NCBI RefSeq assembly: GCF_901538265.1
Contig: NZ_LR593886.1
Location: 6,593,738 to 6,657,737, forward strand
Origin: Gemmata massiliana
GTDB lineage: Bacteria; Planctomycetota; Planctomycetia; Gemmatales; Gemmataceae
Length of the DNA: 64,000 bases
Direction: 5' to 3'
The notes beneath the pieces are model-generated. The model ran no database searches. It saw nothing but the letters and a program-made list of their open reading frames with translations, and was not told where the DNA came from. Each line of letters opens with the position of its first letter. The stretch's first letter is position 1. This document shows positions 8,301-16,975 of the stretch, one piece after another. A program made the position numbers and the translations under genes.

Positions 8301-9575
8301 TCACCTCTCCTCACTCCGGATCTTCTGCCGCAGCTCCACGATTCGCTGCCGGTTCGCTGCGGCCGGTACGTAGGCGCCCGAGTCGATGAGCTGGGCGCGG
8401 TGGGGGTTCTGTCGCAGGCAGTACAGGGCGCGCTCGTTCATCTCCGGCTCGTACAGTTGCTGGAGCCGCTCGGCCGTCGCGAGGGCCGCTTTGAAGTCTC
8501 GCAGTTCGACGCACAGTTCGATCATCCGCTCGTAATTGCCCGGGTCGCTCGGGTCCATCACGATCCCCTCCTCGGCCAGTTCGATCAGGCGCACGGGCGG
8601 GGCGTTCGCGCGCGTCAGCGCGAGGACGTAGTTGTTGACGGCGAACGAGTTCCCGGGCAGCAGGCGGTACCCCAGCTCCGAGTGCCACAGCATCTCGACG
8701 GGCCGCTGGGCCGCGTGCGGCGCGCACATGTGGGCCTTCCCGTGCCCCGGCGACAGCTCGATCGCCTTCCGGCAGAACTGGAGCGCGTCCGGCTGCGGCC
8801 CCTGCGACCTCCAGACGGCGCAGAACGCCTGAAAGCAGATCTGCGCGTTGAACGGGTCGCGCTGGAGCGCCTGAAAGTACGCGGGGCGCGCGTTCGGCAG
8901 CTCCTCGTCGATGTCCCACGCGGCCACCGCGAAGTCGGGGTCGGTGGCGAGCAGCGCTGTGGCCTCCCGACCGCGCTCGACCGTCTGGGTCCGCTCGAAC
9001 TCCAGGTGGGTTTTGCCGACCCAAATCAGCGACTTCGCACTGCGGGGCTGACCGACGCCCCACGCCCGAACGGTGTCCTCATCCGCCTCGCACCCCAAGA
9101 GGCGCGCGAGCGCGAAGGAGCACTCGCGCAGAAACGTCGCGAAATCGGCATGGCCGACGTGCTCGGCCCGGACGGGGCGCCCGGCCCGGTGGACCTCAAC
9201 CTGCACCGAATAACCGTCCGCCCCCAGGTCGGCGATCCCGGTCACGTAGACCGACCCCACCCGGCCCGCGGCCATCCCGGGAGCCGCCTCGTATGGCACC
9301 GGCGGCGTGTCCTCCGGGCCGTGGATGCTGACCCCGCGCAGCAGCATCAGGTTCCGGATCATGAGGCGAGAAAGCCCCAACCCGAAACACATCTGCGACG
9401 GCCCGCTGTTCTGGCTCACGAACGGTAAAACGTAGACGTTGGCGAACGACTTGATGCGCGCGTATTCCGGCTCCGCGAGGAACTGTTCGAGCCGGAGCGG
9501 GTCGAGACCGGGATAGAGCGTGGGAACAACCGTTTTGGTCCGCGCGGAGCGACCGAAAAGCCAACCGAGTACCAT
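8301..9575 (-). CDS. TPR-like protein of unknown function
   Basis: 424 aa from the ATG at 9575, no signal peptide. The N-terminal half has no family I recognise (it includes a strand-rich part around SVYVTGIADLGADGYSVQVE that resembles a nucleotide- or peptide-binding module without a motif). The C-terminal half is alpha-helical with tetratricopeptide-like periodicity: RPAYFQALQRDPFNAQICFQ, CRKAIELSPGHGKAHM, EGIVMDPSDPGNYERM, ATAERLQQLYEPEMN. TPR units normally mediate protein binding. It is cytoplasmic by appearance and probably monocistronic, convergent with the lipoprotein gene. Confidence 0.7.
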   Translation of the reverse strand: MVLGWLFGRSARTKTVVPTLYPGLDPLRLEQFLAEPEYARIKSFANVYVLPFVSQNSGPSQMCFGLGLSRLMIRNLMLLRGVSIHGPEDTPPVPYEAAPGMAAGRVGSVYVTGIADLGADGYSVQVEVHRAGRPVRAEHVGHADFATFLRECSFALARLLGCEADEDTVRAWGVGQPRSAKSLIWVGKTHLEFERTQTVERGREATALLATDPDFAVAAWDIDEELPNARPAYFQALQRDPFNAQICFQAFCAVWRSQGPQPDALQFCRKAIELSPGHGKAHMCAPHAAQRPVEMLWHSELGYRLLPGNSFAVNNYVLALTRANAPPVRLIELAEEGIVMDPSDPGNYERMIELCVELRDFKAALATAERLQQLYEPEMNERALYCLRQNPHRAQLIDSGAYVPAAANRQRIVELRQKIRSEER

Positions 9576-9758
9576 GCGGGCGTCCCTTGGAGACCCGGCG
9601 GGACCGAATTCCGGCTCCCGACCGAGACGAGCGAGTCGAACACAGTTCCCCCGGAATTAGACCACACCGCCCCGCGCAGGGCAACGGGGTCGCGGGCGTG
9701 GTCGGGGGTCATTGAGCTCCGGTCGTTGCGCCCCCACCCGACCGTAAGCACGCATCGG

Positions 9759-11339
9759 CTAGAGAGCGACCGCGGCCCCGAAGCGTGCCCGAAGAGCCGC
9801 CGCCATTCGATCGCTAATGCCGCAGTTGTAAAGCGTCAGCTCCTTGATCTTTTGAAGATAGGGGGAGCCACACAAGGCGCGGGCGCCCCGGTCCCCAAAG
9901 GGCGCGCTCTCGAAATCGAGTGAACGCAGTTGTGCCAAGTGCGGCGAATTCGCCACTGCACGCAACCCCTTAAGACCAAGCCCCGTCGCCGCAAGGCCCA
10001 AATTCTGGAGCTCACGGACGCGCTCGGACCCGGCCAGAGCAGCGGCCCCGGCGTCAGCAACGCCACCGTTGTTGTGTAACTCCAAGTCGATAACCGTGTC
10101 GAGTACGGGCGATCGAGCAAGTGCCGACACCCCTCGGGTACCCACGCGGTTATTTTGGAGATCGATGAAGCGAAGGTTCCTCAGATACGGTGAAGCGGCC
10201 AGTTCCTGGGCCATTTGGTCGTCGAAGTTGGACGCCCCGATGTGCAGCCTCCTCAAACCAGCAAAACACGGATTGTTTGCCAAAGAACATACATGATCAG
10301 GAGTCAACGGCACGCCATCAAGATACAGGTCGGTTAACGCTCTGAGCGCGTCGCACCGGACGAGGGCATTGAGTCCGGCCCCGGCCACTCGATGGGTGCC
10401 GTAGGAGCCGAGACACAATTGTCGCAGCCGGGACGGACCCGCCGTAAAGAACGCGCGCAACCCATCGTCACCGACTTGCGTGTCCTGCAGGTCGAGTTTC
10501 GTGAGCCTTGAGGCCAGTGGGGAACGCGAAAGGTGGATCAATCCCTCGTCCCCGACGGGGTGGCCACCGAGCGAAAGGCTCTCCAGCCCCGACAGGTACG
10601 GAGATTTCACGAGCGCCTCCATTCCGGGCGGCCCGATGGTACCGCCACCCAAGGCGAGCGCGTTCAGGTTCGACAGGTTCGCGCACCTCGCAATCACCAT
10701 CGCTCCGTCGTCACCGAGTACCTCGCGCTCGTCCCAGGTGATCCCGGCTCCCCCGTTCCCAAAACGGGGCTGCTCTCCGAACAAGTCCAACGATAACTTC
10801 CGCGGCCCCCGAAGCAGCGGGGACGCGAGAACCGAGTCCCAGTGGGGCGGCGTGACCGAAAACCGGAGTGTCAGAGCGGCGACGCGCCCCGGAAGAACCA
10901 TGTTGGCGAGCGCCCGACCGCCGTCCCGGATCTCCTCAAACTCAAGCTCCCGAACGGGGGCGGTCGCAAAGATCTCAGGCGCATTCGCCAGACAATCGGC
11001 GACGGTGAGGCTCACGTGTTCGAGGAACCCATTGCGAGTCCCGTACAAGCCCACCGTCCGAAAAACGAGGGGGTTCGACTGCAGAGACCGCGCCCAGACG
11101 GGTTCGTCCGTCAGCCATTTGCGGTGATGGACATTGAAGAGTTCCGTGGCCTGCTCTTCAATGTCTAGCCTCTCGGGAGTGTGTTCGCCGTACCGCTCGG
11201 CCTCGAATTGCAGGCGAATGAACCTGGCCCGTTCCGGTTCGTCGTGCTCGTCGCACCAGTCGGCGAACGCGAGGCGCGGCGTGTCCTCGTCCGGGTTCGC
11301 CCCGATCGCGGCGAGCAAAGCGCGTTTTTCGGCGAACAT
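9759..11339 (-). CDS. TIGR02996-domain leucine-rich-repeat protein
   Basis: The start is ATG 11339, preceded by GGGAAG at suitable spacing; 526 aa. The N-terminus (about 1-50; KRALLAAIGANPDEDTPRLA, FADWCDEH) is the TIGR02996 repeat-companion domain that in Gemmata and myxobacteria precedes repeat arrays. The remainder is a run of about ten leucine-rich units with the G(x)xGLxxLxxSPxLxxLxxLxL rhythm (SRLTKLDLQDTQVGDDGLRA, LRNLRFIDLQNNRVGTRG). A protein-recognition scaffold is expected. The partner is unknown. Two other TIGR02996 genes occur at 24444 and 30997, with HEAT-like and LRR-like bodies. Confidence 0.88.
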   Translation of the reverse strand: MFAEKRALLAAIGANPDEDTPRLAFADWCDEHDEPERARFIRLQFEAERYGEHTPERLDIEEQATELFNVHHRKWLTDEPVWARSLQSNPLVFRTVGLYGTRNGFLEHVSLTVADCLANAPEIFATAPVRELEFEEIRDGGRALANMVLPGRVAALTLRFSVTPPHWDSVLASPLLRGPRKLSLDLFGEQPRFGNGGAGITWDEREVLGDDGAMVIARCANLSNLNALALGGGTIGPPGMEALVKSPYLSGLESLSLGGHPVGDEGLIHLSRSPLASRLTKLDLQDTQVGDDGLRAFFTAGPSRLRQLCLGSYGTHRVAGAGLNALVRCDALRALTDLYLDGVPLTPDHVCSLANNPCFAGLRRLHIGASNFDDQMAQELAASPYLRNLRFIDLQNNRVGTRGVSALARSPVLDTVIDLELHNNGGVADAGAAALAGSERVRELQNLGLAATGLGLKGLRAVANSPHLAQLRSLDFESAPFGDRGARALCGSPYLQKIKELTLYNCGISDRMAAALRARFGAAVAL

Positions 11340-11489
11340 CGGTTGCTTCCCATCCACGAATGCGTGCCCCGATGATAGACGAGCCGACCCGAGCGCGATA
11401 GACCGGCAGGCACTACAAGGACTCGCGGCAGTCCCGTTGAGTTCACCCCGCTGGGCGGATCGCTTCGTTTGAGGCACGTTCCGATCGGC

Positions 11490-12068
11490 CTACCCGATGC
11501 CGCGCTCGCCCTCCGCGAACATCCGCTCGACCGCGCGCACGTCCCCCGTTCGGCAAGCGGCCACGAACTTCTCGGCCAGAGCCGCCGCGCGGGTCCAGGT
11601 GGCGCGGAATCGTCGCTCTCCGTCTAACCCGAGTTGTCGCCGGGTCCGGCTGACGAGTTGCCGCACGGCCGAGGGCGACCGCCCCACCAGCGTACCGATC
11701 GCCGCGAACTCGTAATCGAACACCGCGCGGAGCAGGAACGCGGTCCGCTCGTCCGGCGTCAGCCGCTCCAGGAGCACCAGGAACGCCGGCGTCAGGGATT
11801 CGGCCCGGACGGGTTCGCGCCCGCCCTTCTCCACCGATTCGGGTACACGCGAGCCAGCAGAACCGGCGCACCGCCGTCGCACCCGGAGCCGGTCGATACA
11901 CACCCGCGTCGTGGTGCGGATCAGGAACCCTTCCGGGGACGAAACGCCGCCGGCCGTCTGGTAGCGGACGAAGGCGTCCTGCACGGCGTCCTCGGCGTCG
12001 GCCACGCTCCCGAGCATCCGGTACGCGACGGACATCATTCGCGGGCGCAGGGTGTTCACGTCTGTCAT
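11490..12068 (-). CDS. SigJ-type ECF sigma factor, SnoaL-like tail truncated
   Basis: 192 aa from ATG 12068. Region 2 is visible at about 5-65 (PRMMSVAYRMLGSVADAEDA, VQDAFVRYQ) and region 4 at about 105-155 (LTPDERTAFLLRAVFDYEFA, IGRSPSAVRQLVSR-like). This pattern is typical of SigJ (ECF41-like) factors, which carry a C-terminal SnoaL-like domain of ~120 residues that modulates activity. Here only its first helix remains (EKFVAACRTGDVRAVERMFA) before the stop, so the protein is about 90-100 residues shorter than usual. It could be a naturally short form or a decayed gene. No reading frame completing the SnoaL domain was found downstream. The usual carboxymuconolactone-decarboxylase neighbour is absent. 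Confidence 0.8.
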   Translation of the reverse strand: MTDVNTLRPRMMSVAYRMLGSVADAEDAVQDAFVRYQTAGGVSSPEGFLIRTTTRVCIDRLRVRRRCAGSAGSRVPESVEKGGREPVRAESLTPAFLVLLERLTPDERTAFLLRAVFDYEFAAIGTLVGRSPSAVRQLVSRTRRQLGLDGERRFRATWTRAAALAEKFVAACRTGDVRAVERMFAEGERGIG

Positions 12069-12134
12069 GCTGTCCTCACACTGGATGTCTCCCGACAGTC
12101 CCGATAAGCGTGGCGAGTTAACGCGGGCCGCACC

Positions 12135-12140
12135 TATAAT
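12135..12140 (+). promoter_or_regulatory. Possible -10 element of the sigma/kinase operon
   Basis: A perfect TATAAT lies 35 bp before the GTG start of the sigma factor gene at 12176. No good -35 hexamer is found at 16-18 bp upstream. It could be a housekeeping promoter with a weak -35, or chance. Confidence 0.35.
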
Positions 12141-12175
12141 TGGCCGCTGAGGTCGTCAACTCCCGAGGGGCCGCC

Positions 12176-12793
12176 GTGAGCGAGGAACAGACCACCGCCG
12201 CCGTTCAACGGTACCTGAACGAGCTGGCCGGCGATACCCCCGCCGAACCGGTGGTCCGGGCGCTGCTCGACCGGGCCGTGCGCCGGCTGCACCACCTGTG
12301 CGCCGCTCTGCTCCACCGCAGTTACCCGCGGCTCACGCGCCCGCCGCTGAACCTGCACGCCGACGAGATGCTCGGCGCGGTGGTCGAACGGCTCCTCAAG
12401 GCGCTCCGACAGGCGCGGCCGGGCACGGTCCGCCAGTTCTTCGCGCTGGCCTGCCAGCACATGCGGTGGGAGCTGAATGATTTGGCCCGCCGCTTAGATG
12501 AACAGCCGCCCGCGCCGGACGTGGATCACGGGATCGTGCCCGCGCCCGCCGACAGCGATTCGGCCCTCACGCCGGTCGGTCGGCGGATCATCGCGGCCAT
12601 CGACGCCCTGCCCGATGCCGAGCGGGAGGCGTTCGACCTGGTGCGGATTCAGGGCATGACCCAGGTCGAGGCCGCGGCCGTCCTCGGCGTGTCGGCGATG
12701 ACCGTCGGCCGGCGCCTGAACAGCGGGCTGCAACTGCTCGCGGACGCGCTCGCGGACCTGGCGCCCCAGGGAATCGACGCCGACGCGACGTAA
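12176..12793 (+). CDS. ECF-type sigma factor paired with a Ser/Thr kinase
   Basis: GTG start at 12176 behind GAGGGG; the in-frame TTG at 12140 overlaps the possible -10 box and is rejected. 205 aa. The N-terminal two thirds hold the region-2 helices (LNLHADEMLGAVVERLLKAL, VRQFFALACQHMRWELNDLA). The C-terminus holds region 4 (IDALPDAEREAFDLVRIQGM, TQVEAAAVLGVSAMTVGRRL). The gene ends 16 bp before a Ser/Thr kinase gene. This arrangement matches the ECF-STK sigma factors described in planctomycetes, where the kinase is thought to control the sigma factor by phosphorylation in place of an anti-sigma factor. That mechanism here is inference from context. Confidence 0.86.
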   Translation: MSEEQTTAAVQRYLNELAGDTPAEPVVRALLDRAVRRLHHLCAALLHRSYPRLTRPPLNLHADEMLGAVVERLLKALRQARPGTVRQFFALACQHMRWELNDLARRLDEQPPAPDVDHGIVPAPADSDSALTPVGRRIIAAIDALPDAEREAFDLVRIQGMTQVEAAAVLGVSAMTVGRRLNSGLQLLADALADLAPQGIDADAT

Positions 12794-12809
12794 CCGAGAG
12801 GAACTCGCC

Positions 12810-15644
12810 GTGTCCACCGATCCCCGCGTGCGCCACATACTCGACCAACTGCTCGATTCCAACGCCACGCCGGAAGAGGCGTGCGCGCCGTGCCCCGAAC
12901 TCCTGCCCGAAGTGCGGGACCGCTGGCAGCGCGTGCGGCGCCTCCGAAACGACCTCGACGCCCTGTTCCCGCCCGAGGGCACCGAGCACGCAACAAACGA
13001 CGTGGCGCTCCCGCACGTGCCCGGCCACCGGGTGGATTGCCTGCTCGGGCGCGGGGGGATGGGGGTCGTGTTCCGAGCGTGGCACTACCGGCTGAACCGG
13101 CCGGTGGCACTGAAGATGATGCTGGCCGGGGCGTATGCCGGTCCGCGTGAACGGGAGCGGTTCCAGCGCGAAGCGGAAGCCGTAGCCGGGTTGCGGCACC
13201 CGAACGTGGTACAGGTCCACGACGCGGGCGACGCGGACGGGCGCCCGTACTTCACGATGGAACTGGTGGAGGGCGGGTGCCTCGCGGAATCACTGACCGG
13301 GAAGCCCCTTTCAGTAGACCGTTCGGCGGAACTGGTTGGAACACTGGCAGCGGCGGTGCAGGTCGCCCATGCTGCCGGGGTCGTTCACCGTGACCTCAAG
13401 CCGGCCAACGTGCTGCTCACCATCGACGGCACGCCCAAAGTGGGCGACTTCGGACTCGCACGCCGGCTCTCCGACGAAACCGGGCTGACCAACACCGGCG
13501 TCGCGCTCGGCACACCGAGCTACATGGCCCCGGAACAGGCCAACGGGTCGATAGACGCGATCGGCCCGCCGGCGGACGTGTACGCGCTCGGCGCGATCCT
13601 ATCCGACCTGCTTCCCGGGCGCCCGCCGTTCCGCTGCGAGACCGCCGTCGAGACCGTTCAGCAGCTCCTCACGCACGATCCGATACCGCCCTCGCGTTTG
13701 AACCCGCGTGTGCCACGCGACCTGGAAACCATCTGCCTGAAGTGCCTCCAGAAGTCCCCGCGGCTGCGATACGCCACTGCAGGGGAACTGGCCGACGACC
13801 TCGGCCGGTTCCGGCGGGGAGAAGCGATCACCGCGCGGCCCGACGGTCCGGTGCGGCGCTGGGTGCGACGGGTTCGCAGACGGCCGCTTCTGACGGCTGC
13901 GATCGCCGGTGTGCTCGTACTGACGGGCGCCCTGGCTGGAGGTACGCTGTGGGTCGCATCCGAGCGGGCGACGGTCGCGCGCGCGGTGGAAGAAGACCTG
14001 CGCGAAATGGTGAGTTACCGGGAGCGATCGGCGTGGCCCGAAGCCCGTGTCGCGCTGGGCCGCGCAAAGGCCCGACTGGGCACACGCGGACCGGCCGACC
14101 TCCGCGGTCGCATCGACCGGGCGGACGCGGACCTGGCTCTCATCGCCAAGCTGGACGCCGCCCGGATGATCGCCAGTTGGAGCACCGCCGGGGTGCCCAA
14201 TTCCGCCCAGGCCGATGAAGCGTTCGAGGCCGCGTTTCGGGAAGCCGGGCTCTGGCTGCCGGGCGACGATCTCGAAACGGTCGCCGCTCGAATCGCGGCG
14301 TCGGACGTCTCGGCGGCGCTGGTGAACGCGATCGACGGCTGGGCGGACCTCACGCGCGACACCGCCCGACAGGACCGGCTCCTCCGGGTTACGCGCCTCG
14401 CCGATCCGGACCCGTGGCGGAACCAGGCACGTGATCCCGCGGTGTGGGCAAACAAGGCGGCCCTCGAACGAGCGGCCGCGCAGATCCCGAAGGACGAACC
14501 GCGGGTACCGTTGTTCCTCCTGTTCGCCAAGCGGTGCGGCCGGGCCGGGATCGACCCGTACCCCATGCTCAAACAGGTTCACCGCACCCAACCGTCCGAT
14601 TTCTGGCTGAACCTGCGGTTGGGGGATTACGCCTACTTCGGCGGGCGGTACGCAGAGGCCGCGCGGTTCTTTCAGGCCGCCGTCGTCCTCCGGCCGGACG
14701 CCGCGATCGCCTACAACAACCTCGGACTGTCACTCCGGATGGACCGCCGGGTCGACGAGGCGATCGAGTACCTGAAGGAGGCGTGCCGGATCGACCCGGG
14801 AGCGCACCCGGCGCGCATAAACCTGGCGCACGCACTTACCGCGTCCTCGCAGCACGCGGAGGCCATTAGCCACACCCGCGCGGTCCTCCGAGCCGAGCCG
14901 GACTCCGCCGTGCTGCACGCGCTGCTGGCCCGCAACCTGGAGGGGCTGAAGGAGGACAACGAGGCCCTGGCCGAGCACCGCCGGGCGGCGGAGTGCGACG
15001 GCCGGAACCTCGAGGTGCAACGGGGGTTGCGGAACTTCTTCCTGCGGCGCGGTCGCACCGATGAGGCGCTGGCGGCCTGGAAGCAGGCGCTCGCGCTCGA
15101 CCCGCCGGGTCACGATGCGTGGTACGGGTTCGCCGAACTGTGCCTCTACCTCAACCGGGAAGACGAGTATCGCTCCGCACGCCGCGACCTGCTCGCCCGG
15201 TTCGCGAACGAGAAGTCACCGGGGATCGCCGAGCGGGTGAGCCGGACGTGTCTGCTCCGGCCCGCGGACGGGGACGACCTCGCGCGCGCGACCGCGCTCG
15301 CGACCCGCGCCGCGTCCATCGATCGTGCCAAAGCGGGCACCTCGTTCGCCCACTACCAGTTCGCACAGGGATTAGCCGACTTCCGCCAGGGCCGGTTCGA
15401 CCGAGCCGCCGCGACGATGCGCGGAGATGCGGCGCCGGTGCTCGGACCGGCCCCGAAACTGATCCTCGCCATGACGCTGTACCGGAAAGGCGAGGTCGCG
15501 GAAGCCCGGAAGACACTCGCCGCGGCCGTCGCGAGCCACGACTGGTCCCCAGCCGCCGTCCGGGATCAGGACGGGTGGATCTACCACGCCCTCCGCCGCG
15601 AAGCCGAAGCGCTGATCTCGGCTGATCGACCGACGAAGCGGTGA
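12810..15644 (+). CDS. Membrane Ser/Thr protein kinase with C-terminal TPR array
   Basis: GTG start at 12810 after GAGAGGAAC; 944 aa. The kinase domain spans about 73-335: glycine loop GRGGMG (80-85), catalytic Lys102 in VALK, HRDLKPAN (193-200) and DFG (213-215), then GTPSYMAPEQA and a substrate lobe ending in CLQKSPRLRYATAGELADDL. All catalytic residues are present. A transmembrane helix follows (about 355-380; LLTAAIAGVLVLTGALAGGT), then a long helical region with TPR units (AEAARFFQAAVVLRPDAAIA, EYLKEACRIDPGAHPARINL). The kinase should face the cytoplasm and the TPR part the other side of the membrane, which suits sensing. It is in an operon with the ECF sigma factor at 12176. Confidence 0.94.
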   Translation: MSTDPRVRHILDQLLDSNATPEEACAPCPELLPEVRDRWQRVRRLRNDLDALFPPEGTEHATNDVALPHVPGHRVDCLLGRGGMGVVFRAWHYRLNRPVALKMMLAGAYAGPRERERFQREAEAVAGLRHPNVVQVHDAGDADGRPYFTMELVEGGCLAESLTGKPLSVDRSAELVGTLAAAVQVAHAAGVVHRDLKPANVLLTIDGTPKVGDFGLARRLSDETGLTNTGVALGTPSYMAPEQANGSIDAIGPPADVYALGAILSDLLPGRPPFRCETAVETVQQLLTHDPIPPSRLNPRVPRDLETICLKCLQKSPRLRYATAGELADDLGRFRRGEAITARPDGPVRRWVRRVRRRPLLTAAIAGVLVLTGALAGGTLWVASERATVARAVEEDLREMVSYRERSAWPEARVALGRAKARLGTRGPADLRGRIDRADADLALIAKLDAARMIASWSTAGVPNSAQADEAFEAAFREAGLWLPGDDLETVAARIAASDVSAALVNAIDGWADLTRDTARQDRLLRVTRLADPDPWRNQARDPAVWANKAALERAAAQIPKDEPRVPLFLLFAKRCGRAGIDPYPMLKQVHRTQPSDFWLNLRLGDYAYFGGRYAEAARFFQAAVVLRPDAAIAYNNLGLSLRMDRRVDEAIEYLKEACRIDPGAHPARINLAHALTASSQHAEAISHTRAVLRAEPDSAVLHALLARNLEGLKEDNEALAEHRRAAECDGRNLEVQRGLRNFFLRRGRTDEALAAWKQALALDPPGHDAWYGFAELCLYLNREDEYRSARRDLLARFANEKSPGIAERVSRTCLLRPADGDDLARATALATRAASIDRAKAGTSFAHYQFAQGLADFRQGRFDRAAATMRGDAAPVLGPAPKLILAMTLYRKGEVAEARKTLAAAVASHDWSPAAVRDQDGWIYHALRREAEALISADRPTKR

Positions 15645-15873
15645 CCGTCTCCCGAGCCGGCGCACTGCTGCTACGCAGAAGTGGCTCGTTGCGGAAACTC
15701 AACGAACCGCTTACCGTGGTGGTACCTGTTTACGGATCGAACTTGCTCGGCACTCAAGTGGAGTACCGGGAGGTCCGGGGAACGGGGGAACAGGTGCTGT
15801 CAGCGGCTGCGCCCGTCGCTCGTGCATGACTTTGTTTGAAACGCCTGGATACACAGAGTGCAAAGGGGCGGGC
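15645..15873. other. Short intergenic stretch, nothing recognised
   Basis: 229 bp between the kinase gene and the next gene. It contains no reading frame I would support and no clear hairpin terminator. AAGGGGCGGGC at 15862-15872 is the ribosome site of the next gene. Confidence 0.4.
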
Positions 15874-16884
15874 ATGAGAACGTGCGCGTTTTTCGCATTC
15901 CTTTTCATCTATTTCGTTGGGGCGCGTGAAGCGGCGGCTCAGGAAGTCTTGCCCCAAATCGATCGGCCGACCCGCACCGCGCTCGACCGGGGCCTGCAAT
16001 ACCTGCACAGCAAACAAGAGAACGACGGGTCTTGGGATCACAGCGTCGAAACCACGGCGTTCGTGATCCTGGCGACCCTTTCTAACGGCCACGGGTTGCA
16101 CGAAGGCAAATACACGCGGGAAATGCAAAAGGCGGTCAGGTACCTGCTCGCTTGCCAAAACGACGACGGCTTGATCTCGGATGCCGGCAACACGCGCACC
16201 GGAATGGTGGCCCACAGCTATGCGGCCCTGGCACTGACACAAGTGCAGGGCATGACCCCCGACGCAAACACCCAGAAGGCGATTCGGAAAGCGGTCAAGC
16301 GCATCGAGAGCGCCCAGACCGTCGACGGCACCTGGCGCGCCGATAGTTTGGGACGAGGCAATATTATCTCCCTCACCTTCCGTCAGATCATTGTTCTGCG
16401 TGCCGCCAAAGACAACGGGTTGTTCGTGTCCGACGATCACATCAAGGCGGCCGCACGGCACGTGAAGAACCGGTGGGACGTTCGCGCCGGGCGCTACCGG
16501 TACGAAACCAGCCGGTGGGCCGACGGGCCACAAATGAAGTACGGCAGCACGGCCGCCGAACTCGGTGCGCTGCTCTTGGGCGGCGAGTACGAGGCGAAAG
16601 AGCTGACCAACGCGATCCCGTACCTGGAACAGCAATCCGACCGGGACTACTACTTTTGGCAGAACCTCCTGTTCGGTTCCTACCTCTATCACCAAGTCGG
16701 CGGAACGACCTGGGAGAAATACTACAACCGCGTCCGGACGACGCTTTTAGAAAACCAACACGCCAACGGTTTCTGGGACTGGGAAAAGAACGATATCGCG
16801 TTCGCCACGCGGAACCACCAAACCGCAATCGCCTTGTGGGTGCTTTCGGTTCCAGCGGAATACTTGCCGATATTCCAACGGTAG
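15874..16884 (+). CDS. Exported protein with squalene-cyclase/prenyltransferase-like alpha-alpha barrel repeats
   Basis: 336 aa from the ATG at 15874 (AAGGGGCGGGC just upstream). A signal peptide (CAFFAFLFIYFVGAREAAAQ) is followed by repeats of the QxxDGSW type seen in terpene cyclase/prenyltransferase and alpha-2-macroglobulin-like toroids: GLQYLHSKQENDGSWDHS, YLLACQNDDGLISDA, RIESAQTVDGTWRAD, LLENQHANGFWDWEKND. Each ends a helix pair. Planctomycetes carry many such exported toroid proteins of unknown substrate. The DxDD catalytic motif of squalene-hopene cyclase is not visible, so cyclase activity is not claimed. Monocistronic by appearance. Confidence 0.8.
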   Translation: MRTCAFFAFLFIYFVGAREAAAQEVLPQIDRPTRTALDRGLQYLHSKQENDGSWDHSVETTAFVILATLSNGHGLHEGKYTREMQKAVRYLLACQNDDGLISDAGNTRTGMVAHSYAALALTQVQGMTPDANTQKAIRKAVKRIESAQTVDGTWRADSLGRGNIISLTFRQIIVLRAAKDNGLFVSDDHIKAAARHVKNRWDVRAGRYRYETSRWADGPQMKYGSTAAELGALLLGGEYEAKELTNAIPYLEQQSDRDYYFWQNLLFGSYLYHQVGGTTWEKYYNRVRTTLLENQHANGFWDWEKNDIAFATRNHQTAIALWVLSVPAEYLPIFQR

Positions 16885-16975
16885 GCCCCGCCGGTTTAGC
16901 GACGACGGTGCCGCAACTGCCAATGTCCGCTGCTGCGGCTCCGCCCAGAATCAGCGCAGCGACCAAGGGAAGCCA

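Noticed and set aside
15874..16884. Squalene-hopene cyclase
   Set aside because: The repeats are similar, but the protein is about half the length and lacks the DxDD catalytic motif.
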